The translations under genes were made by a program, and so were the position numbers. From Nocardioides plantarum (lineage in GTDB: Bacteria; Actinomycetota; Actinomycetes; Propionibacteriales; Nocardioidaceae), in NCBI RefSeq assembly GCF_006346395.1, contig NZ_VDMS01000001.1:310001-374000 (forward strand): a stretch of 64,000 nt of DNA, read 5' to 3'. Positions 36,008 through 45,929 of this stretch are shown one piece after another. The notes beneath the pieces were generated by a model. That model did not search any database. It saw only the letters and a program-made list of their open reading frames with translations, and was not told where the DNA came from. Within the stretch, counting starts at the first letter, position 1. Each line of letters begins with the position of its first letter.

Positions 36008-37180
36008 CTACCCGACGCGCAGCAGCGCCCCGGGGCCGAACAGGGGTCCGGTCACGTAGACGTCGCGACCGACCACGTCCACCCCGCCGGGCGTGAGCAA
36101 CCGGTCGGTCGCCAGCTCGTGCAGCCGCGTGCCGTGGCGGTGCTTGCCGATCAGGTAGAGGCCGCCGATCTCGGAGCCGGGGAGCCCGAGCTCGGTGGCG
36201 AACCAGCTCTGCTTCGACAGCTCCAGGGCGTAGACGCCCCGGCTCCCCGCAGCCAGGTCGACGACCGAGGTGAGGCCGTCGGCGTACCGGGTGCACCGGC
36301 CGGTCCACGGGGCCTCGGGGTCGCAGGTCGCCCCGACGGTCCCGGGCTTGATCCGCCACACCTGCGAGGTGCCCGGGGTCGCCGGGAAGCCGCGCAGCTC
36401 ACCGACGTACCACGCCCCGTCCGGGCCCACGGTCACCGACGTGGCCACGGCCTCCGACGGGATGGGGGTGCCTGCGGGGGGCAGCGGCCCGCCTGCCTCC
36501 GGCGGCAGCTCGGGCAGGCCCTCCGGCACCTCGACGACCCGCGGCAGCAGCCTGGCGACCGTCGTGATGTCGCCGTGCTTGTCGACGCGGAGCAGGTCGT
36601 TGCCGGCCGCGTCGGCCACGAGCACGCTGCCGTCCGCGAGGGCGGCGAGCCCGAACGGGTTGCTGTCGGCGGGCAGGTCCTCGAGGTCGGCCGGGTCGGG
36701 GTCGCCGACCTGGTAGGCGCCGATGTCGGCGAACGGTCGCGGCGCGTCCCATCCCGGCCGCCACCGGTAGAGCGTGGCGCCGGCGGCGGGCTCGGGCTCG
36801 ACCTCGTCGGCGGTCAGCACGCTCGCCGCGCGTGCATCCTCCGGTGGGCCGCTGCTCGCTCCTGTGAGCAGGAAGACCGTGCCGTGGCGCCCCAGGGCGA
36901 CGGCCGGCGGGAAGTCGGTCGCCAGCGCGCCGAGCCCGATCACCTTCGCGGGGCCGTGCCGGCGCTCGACGACCATGCTGAAGGATCCGTCGGACTCGGT
37001 CACCAGGGTCCGGCCGTGACCCAGGGCGTCGACCCCGCGGGGCCCGTCCAACGCGGTGACGACCCGGGGCTCGTCGTACGACGGGCCGTGGTGTCCGCCG
37101 GCCGCCGCCGGGGAGAGCCCCGGAATCACGAGCGCCGAGACGGCGCCGGCGGTGACGAGTGCTGCTGTGGTCCTGTTCAT
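36008..37180 (-). CDS. Secreted ScyD/ScyE-like beta-propeller
   Basis: 390 aa. A signal peptide (MNRTTAALVTAGAVSALVIP) then a single NHL/propeller-like domain with GPRGVDALGHGRTLVTESDG, NPFGLAALADGSVLVADAAG and SVTVGPDGAWYVGELRGFPA. This matches the ScyD/ScyE family name used for secreted propellers of unknown activity. Its stop is 13 bp from the opposite glycosidase stop, and 73 bp separate its ATG from the upstream PKD protein, so it may belong to that transcript. Confidence 0.75.
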   Translation of the reverse strand: MNRTTAALVTAGAVSALVIPGLSPAAAGGHHGPSYDEPRVVTALDGPRGVDALGHGRTLVTESDGSFSMVVERRHGPAKVIGLGALATDFPPAVALGRHGTVFLLTGASSGPPEDARAASVLTADEVEPEPAAGATLYRWRPGWDAPRPFADIGAYQVGDPDPADLEDLPADSNPFGLAALADGSVLVADAAGNDLLRVDKHGDITTVARLLPRVVEVPEGLPELPPEAGGPLPPAGTPIPSEAVATSVTVGPDGAWYVGELRGFPATPGTSQVWRIKPGTVGATCDPEAPWTGRCTRYADGLTSVVDLAAGSRGVYALELSKQSWFATELGLPGSEIGGLYLIGKHRHGTRLHELATDRLLTPGGVDVVGRDVYVTGPLFGPGALLRVG

Positions 37181-37253
37181 GCGTGCTGCCTTCCGAGGTG
37201 GGGGGTGTGATGGTGCTCCCGGCGGAGGGGACCGGGGGGCGAGGAGGGATCGG

Positions 37254-40200
37254 TCAGGGGGACGCGACGGTGACCGATCTGGTCGTCGTCGCCGCCTTGC
37301 CCCAGCCGTCGGTGACGGTGAGGGTCACCAGGTAGGTGCCGGCGGCGGGGAACGTGTGTGCCGGCGAGGTCGCGGTGCTCGTGGGGGTGCCGTCGCCGAA
37401 GGACCAGAGGTAGCCGAACGTGTCCCCGGTGTTGGGGTCGGCCGAGCCCACGCCGGAGATGTTGCACGCCAGGGCCGCGCACGCCGGCTGGTTGATCACC
37501 GGCACCGGTGGCAGGTTGCCGGCCGGCTCGACGATCTGGACCTGGTGCGCGGCCGTCGCGGTCAGCCCCCACTCGTCGCGCACGGTGAGGGTCACCGTGA
37601 AGGTGCCGGGGACCGCGTAGGTCCGGGTCGGCAGCGGCCCGGTGCCGGAGCCGTTGCCGAACGCCCAGCTGTAGGTCAGGGTCGGCGCGTTCTCGTCGGT
37701 GGATCCGCGACCGTCGTAGGTGCACACGTTGGTGGCGCCGCAGGCGACGGTGAAGCTCGCGACCGGAGGGAGGTTGCCCGGCGGATGGGTGACCGTCACG
37801 CGCCGCTCCGAGGGCACCGCCGTGACGAGGTCGTGCTGGTCGACGGCGCGCACCCGCACGGTGTAGGTCCCCTCGGGGACGACCGGCGTGGTGAACGAGA
37901 AGTTGGACCCGGGCGTGCCGGGGCTGGTCAGGAACGCCGTGCGCCAGCTGGCTGTCGTGCTGGTGAACGTTCCCGACGACGACATGTACTGACCCGCGGC
38001 GTTGACCACGCCGACCTCGACGCGCTGCATCGCCTGGTCGTCCTCGGCGCGGCCGCTGATGAAGATCTTGCCGTCGGCGAACGTCGTGCCCTCGAGGGGG
38101 TTGAGCAGGGCGTCGGTCAGCACCGGGGGCGTGTCGCCCGGATAGATCCGGTAGCGGGCCGTGGCGCCGCTGGTCGAGGTGTCCTGCTGGCCGGCCGTGT
38201 CGTAGGCGTAGACCGTGACGGCCCAGTCGCCCTGCGTGGGCAGGTCGATCGGCAACGTCCACCCGGTGCTCGTGCCGTGGGGCGTGGCCAGCACCGCGCT
38301 GCGGGTGGCGTACGCCGCCGCGAGGCTGCCGTTGGGCTGCAGGTAGCGGCTGGAGTCCTGCTCCTCGAGGGCGACCCTGACCTCGGCCACCCCCCGGTCG
38401 TCGGTGGCGGTGCCGGCCAGGTCGAGGTGCAGCGACTGACCGCCGGTGACGGTGCCGGTGACGCTGAGCAGGCCGTTGGGCGGTGCGTCGCCGATGACCT
38501 GGACGCTGATCGTCAGCCGGCCCTGGTTGGCCGTCGACGTGGTCAGGCCGAGCTTGTCGGTGGCCCGCACCGTGAACGAGTAGGTGCCGGGCCGCAGGTC
38601 GAAGGGCGTCGTGTAGCTCCACGCGTGGCTGCGCCCGGTCAGGTTGAGGGGCGAGACGCGGTACGCGCCGGCGATCGCGTCGGTGCCCCAGGTCCCGTCG
38701 GAGGCGAGCTGCTCACGGGTCGTGGCGTTGCGCAGCGAGATCTCCACCGTGTCGAGCGCCTCGTCGTCGTCGGCCGAGCCCGAGAAGGTCAGCGGCTGGC
38801 CCGGCGCCAGGACGAGGGTGGGGACCGACGTGGGCGGGACCATCGTCGTGGGCGCACTGATCGAGACCGAGGGGGCGACGCCCGTCTCGCTGACGATCCA
38901 GGACCGGTCGGAGGTGTCGAGGTCGGACTGCCCTGCGGTGTCGGTGGCTCGCGCCTGCGCCTGCCACTCCCCCTCGTAGGGCAGGGTGACCTCGTAGGTC
39001 CAGGTGGTGCTCGTCGCCCCCACCACGTCGGGCGTGATGCGGAACGCGTTGTAGGTGGCGCTCGCCGTCCCGTCGGCCTGGAGGTAGCGGTTGTTGACGT
39101 CGCGCACCGTCAGGCTGACCGAGTTGACCCCCACGTCGTCGGTCGCCGTCCCGGTGATGGTGAACGTCATCGTGCGTACCGGGCTCGCGGGTCCGCTGAT
39201 GCCGGTGTTGGGCGGTTGGTCGTCGAGCCCGAAGGTCTCGAACTTCTTGGTGTCCTTGGTCGGGTCGCTCGCGCCCGTGCTCGAGATCGTGCGTGCGAGC
39301 AGCTTCATCTTGCGGTTGCCGGTGACGGTGAGCGGAAGCGACCAGGTCGCCGTGCGCGCCCCGGTGGAGGTGAGGGTCGCGTTGATCGTGTTGGCGGCGG
39401 TGCCCCACGTGGTCAGGTCGTCCTGCAGCCAGCGCTGGCGGTCCCGGTCCTGCACCTCGACCTCGACGCGGCCCACGCTGCCGGTGGTGACCGAGGCGGT
39501 GCCGGTGACGGTGAAGGGCGCGTCGGCCTCCCTGACCCGGCCCTCGATCGGGTCGGTGATCGTGGTGTCGATCCCGTTGGCCGCCGGCAGGCTGTTGAAG
39601 TCGTAGATCGCGATGCGCCCGACGTTGTACTCGCCCTGGGTCGTCGCGTCACCGCCGGTGACGAGCCCTCGTGCGGTCACCTCCATGGCCTTGTTGCCCT
39701 CGAAGGAGTTGCTGCCGGGGTTCCAGTCGACCGCGGTACCGTCGACCGGGTTGAGCGCGCCGATGTGCTCGCGGTTGACGACCGCGTCGCCGAGGCCGTA
39801 GCCGGACAGTCCCTGGCCGGTGCCGTAGCCGACGTCGTCGAGGCCCGGCCAGGGCAGCGGAGCGGTGGGCGACTCCTGCCAGGCGAAGTGACCACCGACG
39901 TAGATCGCCTTCTCGGAGATCGCGACGGAGTAGACGCTGTCGAAGTGACGGGAGATCCACAGCGGCCGGCTGTCGGCTCCGCCGTCCATCGAGAAGGCGA
40001 TCACCGTGTCGTTGATCGGAGGCCGGTCGCCCCCGGAGCCGCTGGTCACGACGAAGTAGCTGCCGTCGGGCGAGATGTCCCCGCCGTAGATGCGCTGGAT
40101 GCCGCCGACGAACTGCAGGTTGTCCTCCCAGATGTCGGAGGTGAACGGCAGCACCTTCGCGCTGCGCGTGTTGATCAGCGCCACCCCGTAGTGGTCGACC

Positions 40201-42845
40201 CCGTTGACCTGGCGACCGGTGTGCACGACCAGCAACCGGCTCTCGTCGCGGGAGAGCTTGAGCCGCTGGACCGTCAGCTCGCCGTTGGTCCCGATGCCTC
40301 CGGTGATGTCGTTGACGAAGCCGGGGACGACCGAGCCGGTCACGCCGTCGAGAGCCACCAGCGACTTGCGCACCACGTTGTTGACGAGGTCGAAGCGGCC
40401 ACCGGCGTAGACGGTCGTGCTGCTGACGGCGAGCTCGGAGGCACGGGCGTTGGTGTTGGCGGTGAACTCGGCGACGGGGGCGCCGGTGGTCGGGTCGAGT
40501 CGGGCGATGGCCTTCTTGCTCACGCCGTCGACGGTGCCGAAGCTGCCGGCGACGTAGAGCCTGGTGCCGTCGGGCGAGGCCTCGACCGCCTCGACGCCGC
40601 CCAGCCCGAACGTCGGACGGAACGTGGCGTCGACCAGCCCGGTCGTCAGGTTGAACGACGCCAGTCCTGCCTGCTGGTAGGTCGTGGAGCTGCCGGTGGT
40701 GCGGTTCTGGATCGTGGTGAAGTTGCCCGCCACGAAGACGCGGTTGCCGACGACCTCGAGGTCCCAGATCTCGCCGTCGACGATCCGCGGCGTGTTGGTG
40801 CGAGGGATGTCGGGCACGAGCCGGGTGTGACCGGGTGGCGGTTGCGGGGCCGACAGCACGACCGACCGGGTGGCCTGGTCGGTCGCCGTGCCGTCGCCGA
40901 CGGTGAGCGTGATCGTGCGCGTGGTCGCGGCGGCGTAGGTGTGGGTGGCCGTCACCCCCGTGGCAGTGCCGCCGTCACCGAACGTCCAGGCGTAGGTGAG
41001 CTCCTCGTCGTCGGGGTCGGTGGAGGTCGAGGCGTCGACGTCGCACGCCAGCGTCGCGCACGACACCGTGAACGCGGCGTCGGGGGGCTCCTGACCCACG
41101 TCGTCGCCCGCGCGGACGACGACCGAGAACATCAGGCTGCGGCTCGACGGGGCGCTCGTGGTCGCCGTACGCCCCGCGGCGGTGCCGGGCGGCACCGCCC
41201 CGGCCGAGTCCCCGACGACCGAGCTGACCTTGCCGCTGCCGGTCGAGGCCGCCGCGGTCCGCGAGGTGACCGAGCCCGGCGCGGTCCACGTGGAGACCGC
41301 CGAGGACTTCTCGCTCCAGTAGCTGACGAGCCAGGCGTTCGTCTCCGTGACCGGGACCGAGGGGGTGGTGTGGCTGGTCGCGGCCGTGTTGACCGCACTG
41401 CCGGCGGAGGCCACCGCCGCGGCGCCGTCGCTGCGGTAGGCGGTGATGCTCATCGCCGACTTGACGTAGGCGCTCGAGGCGACCGTCACGTCGCTCCCGG
41501 CGTCGCTCGGACCAGCCTCCTTGGTCCACACCCGGCCCCGGATGCCGTTGCCCTCCCGGGTCTGCAGCAGCGTCCAGCCGGGCACCTGGTCGGGCAGCGT
41601 CCCGGTCGTGTCGTTGGTGGTGAGGAACAGCAGCAGGGTGTCGCGGGTCCGGACGCCGGCCGGGACGCGCACCGTGTGGGCGCTGCGGTTGCCGGCGGTG
41701 CTGTCCGCGGCCACGAACTCGAGCTCGCCCTGCGTCTGGGTCGGAGCGCTCACGACCGTGCGGGTCGTCTGCGCGGTCGTGCTCCCGTCACTGGCGGTGA
41801 GCGTGACCGTGCGGGTGCCCCCGGTGGCGTAGGAGTGCGAGGGCGCGGCCCCCGTCGCCGTACCGCCGTCGCCGAAGGTCCACGAGTAGGTGAGGGTGTC
41901 ACCGTCCGGATCGGTCGAGGACGTGGCGTCGAAGGCGCAGACCAGGCCGGTGCACGACGCGGTGAAGGCCGGGACAGGTGCGTCGTTGACGTCGACCCCG
42001 GGGCTGACGGCGAAGGAGAACAGGACGCTCCGGCTGACCGCGACGCTGGTGGTGGCGGTGGCCCCGGATGCCGTCCCGGCGCCGACCGGTCCGGCCGAGT
42101 CCCCCAGGACCGCGCTGATCCGGCCCGAACCCGTGCCGGCCGCGGCCGTGCGCTGGGTGGTCGCGGCGGGCACGGACCAGGTGGCGTCGCTCGTGGACTT
42201 CTCGCTCCACACGTCGACCACCCAGGACCCGGGGTCGCGCACCGCCACGTCGGGAGTCTGGTGACTGGTCGCCGGGGTGTTGACCGCGAGGCTGGCCGAT
42301 CCCGTCACCGAGGCGGGACCCAGCGAGCTCCGGTAGGACGCGATCCCGACGACCGACTTGGTCGCCGTGGAGGTGCTCACGGTGACGTTCACGCCGGCGT
42401 CGGCGGCCGTCGCGGTCCGCGTCCAGGCGGTGCCGCGGGCGCCGTTCCCGTCACGGGACTCCAGCAGGGTCCACCCGGCCGGCGCCGTCACGACCGGGCC
42501 CGTGTCGTTGACCACGAGGTAGAGGACGAGCGCATCCCCCGCCCGGACCGCGCTCGGGGCTCGGACGACGTGGGCGGTCCGGTTGCCTGCCGTGCTGTCC
42601 CCTGCCACGAAGCTCACCACCCCGTCCACAGCCCTGGCCGGTGCGGCGCCGAGCAGGGCCAGTGTCGACACCACCACGACCGTGAGGGCCACCAGGGCGA
42701 CGGCGGGGCTGCCGAGCCCCGGGCGGAGGCGGGGACGGGGACGGGGGTGCGACCCTGGCTGGTGCAACGCTGGCTCCCGCCGACCGTCGGGCCGCCGGAT
42801 GCGGACCTCGCGACGAGGGTCCCAGCGCCGGGGGCCGCCCCGCAT
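37254..42845 (-). CDS. Giant secreted PKD/propeller/Ig-like surface protein
   Basis: 1863 aa. After a long basic head and a signal helix (VALVALTVVVVSTLALLGAA) come two copies of a beta module (start FVAGDSTAGNRTAHVVRAPS and FVAADSTAGNRSAHTVRVPA), each followed by a PKD domain (SSTDPDGDTLTYSWTFGDGG). A propeller (about 615-1090; VFVAGNFTTIQN, RLYVAGSFGTVDG), several Ig-like repeats (about 1100-1680) and two more PKD domains at the C-terminus follow. Such proteins bind glycans or form extracellular matrix. No anchor is visible. A TTG at 42767 is an alternative start giving a normal-length signal peptide. A candidate control site lies at 42843-42860. Confidence 0.85.
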   Translation of the reverse strand: MRGGPRRWDPRREVRIRRPDGRREPALHQPGSHPRPRPRLRPGLGSPAVALVALTVVVVSTLALLGAAPARAVDGVVSFVAGDSTAGNRTAHVVRAPSAVRAGDALVLYLVVNDTGPVVTAPAGWTLLESRDGNGARGTAWTRTATAADAGVNVTVSTSTATKSVVGIASYRSSLGPASVTGSASLAVNTPATSHQTPDVAVRDPGSWVVDVWSEKSTSDATWSVPAATTQRTAAAGTGSGRISAVLGDSAGPVGAGTASGATATTSVAVSRSVLFSFAVSPGVDVNDAPVPAFTASCTGLVCAFDATSSTDPDGDTLTYSWTFGDGGTATGAAPSHSYATGGTRTVTLTASDGSTTAQTTRTVVSAPTQTQGELEFVAADSTAGNRSAHTVRVPAGVRTRDTLLLFLTTNDTTGTLPDQVPGWTLLQTREGNGIRGRVWTKEAGPSDAGSDVTVASSAYVKSAMSITAYRSDGAAAVASAGSAVNTAATSHTTPSVPVTETNAWLVSYWSEKSSAVSTWTAPGSVTSRTAAASTGSGKVSSVVGDSAGAVPPGTAAGRTATTSAPSSRSLMFSVVVRAGDDVGQEPPDAAFTVSCATLACDVDASTSTDPDDEELTYAWTFGDGGTATGVTATHTYAAATTRTITLTVGDGTATDQATRSVVLSAPQPPPGHTRLVPDIPRTNTPRIVDGEIWDLEVVGNRVFVAGNFTTIQNRTTGSSTTYQQAGLASFNLTTGLVDATFRPTFGLGGVEAVEASPDGTRLYVAGSFGTVDGVSKKAIARLDPTTGAPVAEFTANTNARASELAVSSTTVYAGGRFDLVNNVVRKSLVALDGVTGSVVPGFVNDITGGIGTNGELTVQRLKLSRDESRLLVVHTGRQVNGVDHYGVALINTRSAKVLPFTSDIWEDNLQFVGGIQRIYGGDISPDGSYFVVTSGSGGDRPPINDTVIAFSMDGGADSRPLWISRHFDSVYSVAISEKAIYVGGHFAWQESPTAPLPWPGLDDVGYGTGQGLSGYGLGDAVVNREHIGALNPVDGTAVDWNPGSNSFEGNKAMEVTARGLVTGGDATTQGEYNVGRIAIYDFNSLPAANGIDTTITDPIEGRVREADAPFTVTGTASVTTGSVGRVEVEVQDRDRQRWLQDDLTTWGTAANTINATLTSTGARTATWSLPLTVTGNRKMKLLARTISSTGASDPTKDTKKFETFGLDDQPPNTGISGPASPVRTMTFTITGTATDDVGVNSVSLTVRDVNNRYLQADGTASATYNAFRITPDVVGATSTTWTYEVTLPYEGEWQAQARATDTAGQSDLDTSDRSWIVSETGVAPSVSISAPTTMVPPTSVPTLVLAPGQPLTFSGSADDDEALDTVEISLRNATTREQLASDGTWGTDAIAGAYRVSPLNLTGRSHAWSYTTPFDLRPGTYSFTVRATDKLGLTTSTANQGRLTISVQVIGDAPPNGLLSVTGTVTGGQSLHLDLAGTATDDRGVAEVRVALEEQDSSRYLQPNGSLAAAYATRSAVLATPHGTSTGWTLPIDLPTQGDWAVTVYAYDTAGQQDTSTSGATARYRIYPGDTPPVLTDALLNPLEGTTFADGKIFISGRAEDDQAMQRVEVGVVNAAGQYMSSSGTFTSTTASWRTAFLTSPGTPGSNFSFTTPVVPEGTYTVRVRAVDQHDLVTAVPSERRVTVTHPPGNLPPVASFTVACGATNVCTYDGRGSTDENAPTLTYSWAFGNGSGTGPLPTRTYAVPGTFTVTLTVRDEWGLTATAAHQVQIVEPAGNLPPVPVINQPACAALACNISGVGSADPNTGDTFGYLWSFGDGTPTSTATSPAHTFPAAGTYLVTLTVTDGWGKAATTTRSVTVASP

Positions 42846-42860
42846 GCCCCAATTTGGTCA
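42843..42860. promoter_or_regulatory. Surface-regulon site F
   Basis: On the minus strand the sequence is TGACCA-AATTG-GGGCATG. It overlaps the annotated start of the giant PKD gene, or lies upstream if the TTG at 42767 is used. It begins 42 bp (about four helical turns) from site B. Confidence 0.35.
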
Positions 42861-42884
42861 AGCGCCGCAGGTCCCGAGCCGACT

Positions 42885-42902
42885 CGTCACCACTTCTGGG
42901 TA
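42885..42902 (-). promoter_or_regulatory. Surface-regulon site B with downstream -10 box
   Basis: The minus strand reads TACCCA-GAAGT-GGTGACG, nearly the same arms as site C at 55676. TAGGGT (42942-42947), the likely -10 of the plus-strand propeller gene, begins 39 bp after the site. Confidence 0.45.
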
Positions 42903-42992
42903 CCTGCGACGCGACGGCACCGAGAGCAGTGCTCTGCGACCTAGGGTCGCGTCCTCCGGGGCCGCGCGCCCACCTCCACCTCCGGGGCGACG

Positions 42993-45017
42993 ATGCGATC
43001 AGGTGCCACCCACGTCCGACTCGCGCTGGTCTGCGCCCTGATCGGCGCTCTCGTCGTCGCGCAGCCGGCGGCAGCGCCCGTGCGGGCCGAGGCATCGCTC
43101 CCCCTCGTCGGGCGAAGCGATCCGGCTCGGCCCGTCGCCGGGCTCGTCTCCGCCTCGGTGGCGGCAGGCACCCCGCACGTGCTGGACGGCCGGGTGCTGT
43201 CCGTGGCCCAGGTGGGTCGGACGATCGTGCTGGGCGGCACCTTCACCCGGGTGCGCGAGGCCGGTCGTCCCCACACGTTCGTACGCCGCGGCCTGGTCGC
43301 CTTCGACGCCGTCACCGGCCGGGTCCGGAGGGGGTTCGACCCCGGCCCCAGCGGCGACGTCCGGGTCGTGCTGCCCGCGGCCGACGGGCTGTCGGTCTAC
43401 GTCGGCGGCAAGTTCACCTCGATCGCCGGCACGCGGCAGGGGCACCTGGCCCGGGTCCGCATCGGCGACGGGTCCCCGGTCCGCTCCTTCCGCCCGGGCC
43501 GGGTCACCGGATCGGTCAAGGACCTGGCGCTGGTGCGCGGCCGGCTCTGGGTGGCGGGGGCGTTCACGCACGTCGACGGACACCCGCAGCGCGCCCTGGC
43601 GACCCTCTCGCCCCGGACCGGGCGCTGGTCCGGCTACATGTCCCTGGCGCTGCGGGGGCACCACCGGCGCGGGGTCACCCAGGTCCTCAAGATCTCCGCG
43701 ACGCCCGGCGGCGGACGCGTCGTCGTGATCGGCAACTTCGACACCGTCGCCGGCACGAGCCGGCACCAGCTGGCCGTGCTGGACACGACCGGACGCAGGG
43801 CCCGGACCGGCGGCCTGCGCACGACCTTCTACACGTCGCGGTGCTCGCCGCGCGTCGACACGACGATGCGTGACGTCGACGTGTCCCCCGACGGCCGCTA
43901 CTTCGTCGTGGGCACGACGGGGGGCTACGGCGGCCACTCCGGCTCCTGCGACACGGTGGCCCGGTTCGAGACCGACGCCGTCGGCCGCGACGTCGTCCCG
44001 TCGTGGGTCGACTACAGCGGCGGGGACACCACCTTCTCCGTCGAGGCGACCACGGCAGCGGTCTACGTCGGAGGGCACCAGCGCTGGTGGAACAACCCCG
44101 ACCGGTCCGGCGCCCCCGGGGAGGGCGCGGTCGCCCGGCGCGGTGTCGCCGCCCTCGACCCGCTCAACGGGCTGCCGCTGACGTGGAACCCGGGTCGCGA
44201 CCTCGGGGTCGGGGTGTTCGACTTCCTCGCGACCCCCGACGGCCTCTGGGTCGCCTCCGACACCACCCGGATCGCCGGGCGCACCCGGGGGCGGATCGCC
44301 CGGTTCCTGCCCGGCGGGGCGGCCGTACCGGCAGCGTCCGCGGCCACCCTCCCAGCCGATGTCTACGTCGGCGGCGCCGTCGACGACACCCTCGATCCGC
44401 CCCCGTCGGCGTCCGGCGCCCGCTCGACCCTGCGGCGCCGGGAGTTCACCGGCGCCGGTCCCGCCGCACCTGCCACCCCCGCACCCGACGGCGACCTCGA
44501 CTGGACCACGGTCCGGGGTGCGTTCGTGGCCGCGGGCGACCTCCACGTCGCCGGCGGCGACGGCCGGCTCACCCGGCGGTGCTTCGACGGCGCGAGCTAC
44601 GGCCCCGCCACCGACGTGTCGACGTCCGACCGGCTGGTCGCGATGCGCGGCTGGGCGAGCGACGTACGCCGCGCCAGCGGCATGTTCTTCGACCAGGGCC
44701 GCATCTACTTCACCCTCGTCGGGTCGCCGTACCTCTTCTACCGCTACTTCACCCCGGCCAGCGGCGTGGTCGGGGCCCGGCGCCTGGTCGCCTCGAGGTC
44801 GGTCCCCGGGTTCGACCCCGCCCGGGTCCGCGGCATGTTCGTCGGGTCGGACACGCTGTTCTGGTCCGACACGCACGGCACCCTGCGCTCGGTGGCGTGG
44901 CGCCCCGGCTGGCCGTCGGGCCACCCGGGCGGCGCGCCGAGCGTGCAGGACGCGACCGGGGGCGACTGGACCGCGCGCAGCCTCTTCGTCCTGCCGCGCG
45001 TCGACCGGACCTGCTAG
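42993..45017 (+). CDS. Secreted beta-propeller surface protein
   Basis: 674 aa with signal peptide MRSGATHVRLALVCALIGAL. The propeller (about 45-445) has repeats such as VLGGTFTRVREAGRPHTFV, VYVGGKFTSIAGTRQGHL and WVAGAFTHVDGHPQRALA. A second propeller-like domain (about 490-674) includes RGAFVAAGDLHVAGGDGRLT. It is closely related in both domains to the 1043-residue protein at 52450-55581, and its first domain to the giant PKD protein. Role unknown; an extracellular matrix or polysaccharide-associated role is inferred from context and shared promoter site. Confidence 0.82.
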   Translation: MRSGATHVRLALVCALIGALVVAQPAAAPVRAEASLPLVGRSDPARPVAGLVSASVAAGTPHVLDGRVLSVAQVGRTIVLGGTFTRVREAGRPHTFVRRGLVAFDAVTGRVRRGFDPGPSGDVRVVLPAADGLSVYVGGKFTSIAGTRQGHLARVRIGDGSPVRSFRPGRVTGSVKDLALVRGRLWVAGAFTHVDGHPQRALATLSPRTGRWSGYMSLALRGHHRRGVTQVLKISATPGGGRVVVIGNFDTVAGTSRHQLAVLDTTGRRARTGGLRTTFYTSRCSPRVDTTMRDVDVSPDGRYFVVGTTGGYGGHSGSCDTVARFETDAVGRDVVPSWVDYSGGDTTFSVEATTAAVYVGGHQRWWNNPDRSGAPGEGAVARRGVAALDPLNGLPLTWNPGRDLGVGVFDFLATPDGLWVASDTTRIAGRTRGRIARFLPGGAAVPAASAATLPADVYVGGAVDDTLDPPPSASGARSTLRRREFTGAGPAAPATPAPDGDLDWTTVRGAFVAAGDLHVAGGDGRLTRRCFDGASYGPATDVSTSDRLVAMRGWASDVRRASGMFFDQGRIYFTLVGSPYLFYRYFTPASGVVGARRLVASRSVPGFDPARVRGMFVGSDTLFWSDTHGTLRSVAWRPGWPSGHPGGAPSVQDATGGDWTARSLFVLPRVDRTC

Positions 45018-45150
45018 GGATGCTCGAGCCGATGCCGAAGAATTGAAGATTTCCCCGAGGTGAAATGCAGGTGACCCGTGATATGCCGTAGGTGGAACAG
45101 AGGCCGTCCTGCGACTGCGCCACGACGGCACGACCGATCGGGGGGCGATC

Positions 45151-45882
45151 GTGACCGGAGAACCGCCGCGCACCGCCGCGGGTGAGCTCGCCGACCTCAC
45201 GGCGCTGCTGCCCGGCATCACCACCGTCGACGACGCCGCCGAGGCCGTCCTCACCTGTGCCCGACGCTGTCTGGACGCGGAGGTCGCCGCGGTCGCCCGA
45301 CACGGGTCCGGCGGGCCGGTGGTGCTCGCGCAGACGTCGCCCGGCGTCACCGATCTCTACGCGCTGGCCCCGCCCGGCACCTTCTGGGAGGCCACGGGTG
45401 GGCGCGAGCCGGGGCGGGCCCCCGTCCTGACCGGCACCAGCACCAGCACCCGCACCAGCACCGGGTTGTCCCGCCACCTGGGGGCGCGGGGGGTCGAGGC
45501 CGTCGCGAGCACCGTGCTGACCACGACCCGCGGGCGTCCGGTCACCCTCGACGTGTTCGCCGCGACCGTGGAGCGACTCGTCCCCCACCCCCCGCACGTG
45601 CGGCTCTTCCTCGACTTCGCGGGCCTGGTGATGACCACCCTGGACCGGGCGGAGCACCTCGACGCGGCCCTCGAGAGCCGCGAGGTGATCGCCCAGGCGC
45701 AGGGCATCCTGCGCGAGCGCTTCGCGCTGACTCCGGCCGAGGGCATGAGCGTGCTGCGCCGCTACTCCCAGCAGTCGCACACCAAGGTCCGCGACGTCGC
45801 CCGCGAGATCGTCACCCAGCAGTCGTCTCCGGCACCGACGACGGTCCCGCGTCACCCGGACGACACCTCGTGTTCGGTTTGA
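45151..45882 (+). CDS. GAF-ANTAR antitermination regulator
   Basis: 243 aa from a GTG. A GAF-like sensor domain (about 15-165) precedes an ANTAR domain (about 175-230: ALESREVIAQAQGILRERFA, TPAEGMSVLRRYSQQS). ANTAR proteins bind a two-hairpin RNA and prevent termination. Its RNA targets are not identified here. A 133-bp gap with a degenerate palindrome (ATTTC-N8-GAAAT around 45049) lies upstream. The stop overlaps the first of three direct repeats before the histidine kinase. Confidence 0.85.
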   Translation: MTGEPPRTAAGELADLTALLPGITTVDDAAEAVLTCARRCLDAEVAAVARHGSGGPVVLAQTSPGVTDLYALAPPGTFWEATGGREPGRAPVLTGTSTSTRTSTGLSRHLGARGVEAVASTVLTTTRGRPVTLDVFAATVERLVPHPPHVRLFLDFAGLVMTTLDRAEHLDAALESREVIAQAQGILRERFALTPAEGMSVLRRYSQQSHTKVRDVAREIVTQQSSPAPTTVPRHPDDTSCSV

Positions 45883-45910
45883 CGTTCCTTTGACGTTTCT
45901 TTGAGCGTCG
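45878..45910 (+). repeat. Three 11-bp direct repeats before the histidine kinase
   Basis: TTTGACGTTCC, TTTGACGTTTC and TTTGAGCGTCG follow each other without spacing. A repeat every 11 bp places each copy on the same DNA face, typical of tandem regulator binding. The first two contain TTGACG, which also resembles a -35 hexamer. Confidence 0.6.
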
Positions 45911-45911
45911 T

Positions 45912-45929
45912 CCCCCAACTTGGGGAGAT
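45912..45929 (+). promoter_or_regulatory. Surface-regulon site D
   Basis: CCCCCA-ACTTG-GGGAGAT contains the palindrome CCCCAA-C-TTGGGG. It overlaps the preferred ATG of the kinase gene by two bases. If bound there it would block initiation or translation, suggesting feedback; a later start at 46066 would place it upstream. Confidence 0.4.

Noticed and set aside
37056..42944. Very long open frame on the plus strand opposite the PKD gene
   Set aside because: High GC makes opposite frames open. Its translation is Arg/Gly/Val-rich with no domains, while the minus strand shows a signal peptide, PKD and propeller repeats.
45045..45075. ATTTC-N8-GAAAT before the ANTAR gene as another regulon site
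   Set aside because: Only the outer bases match; the CCCA/GGK core is not conserved.
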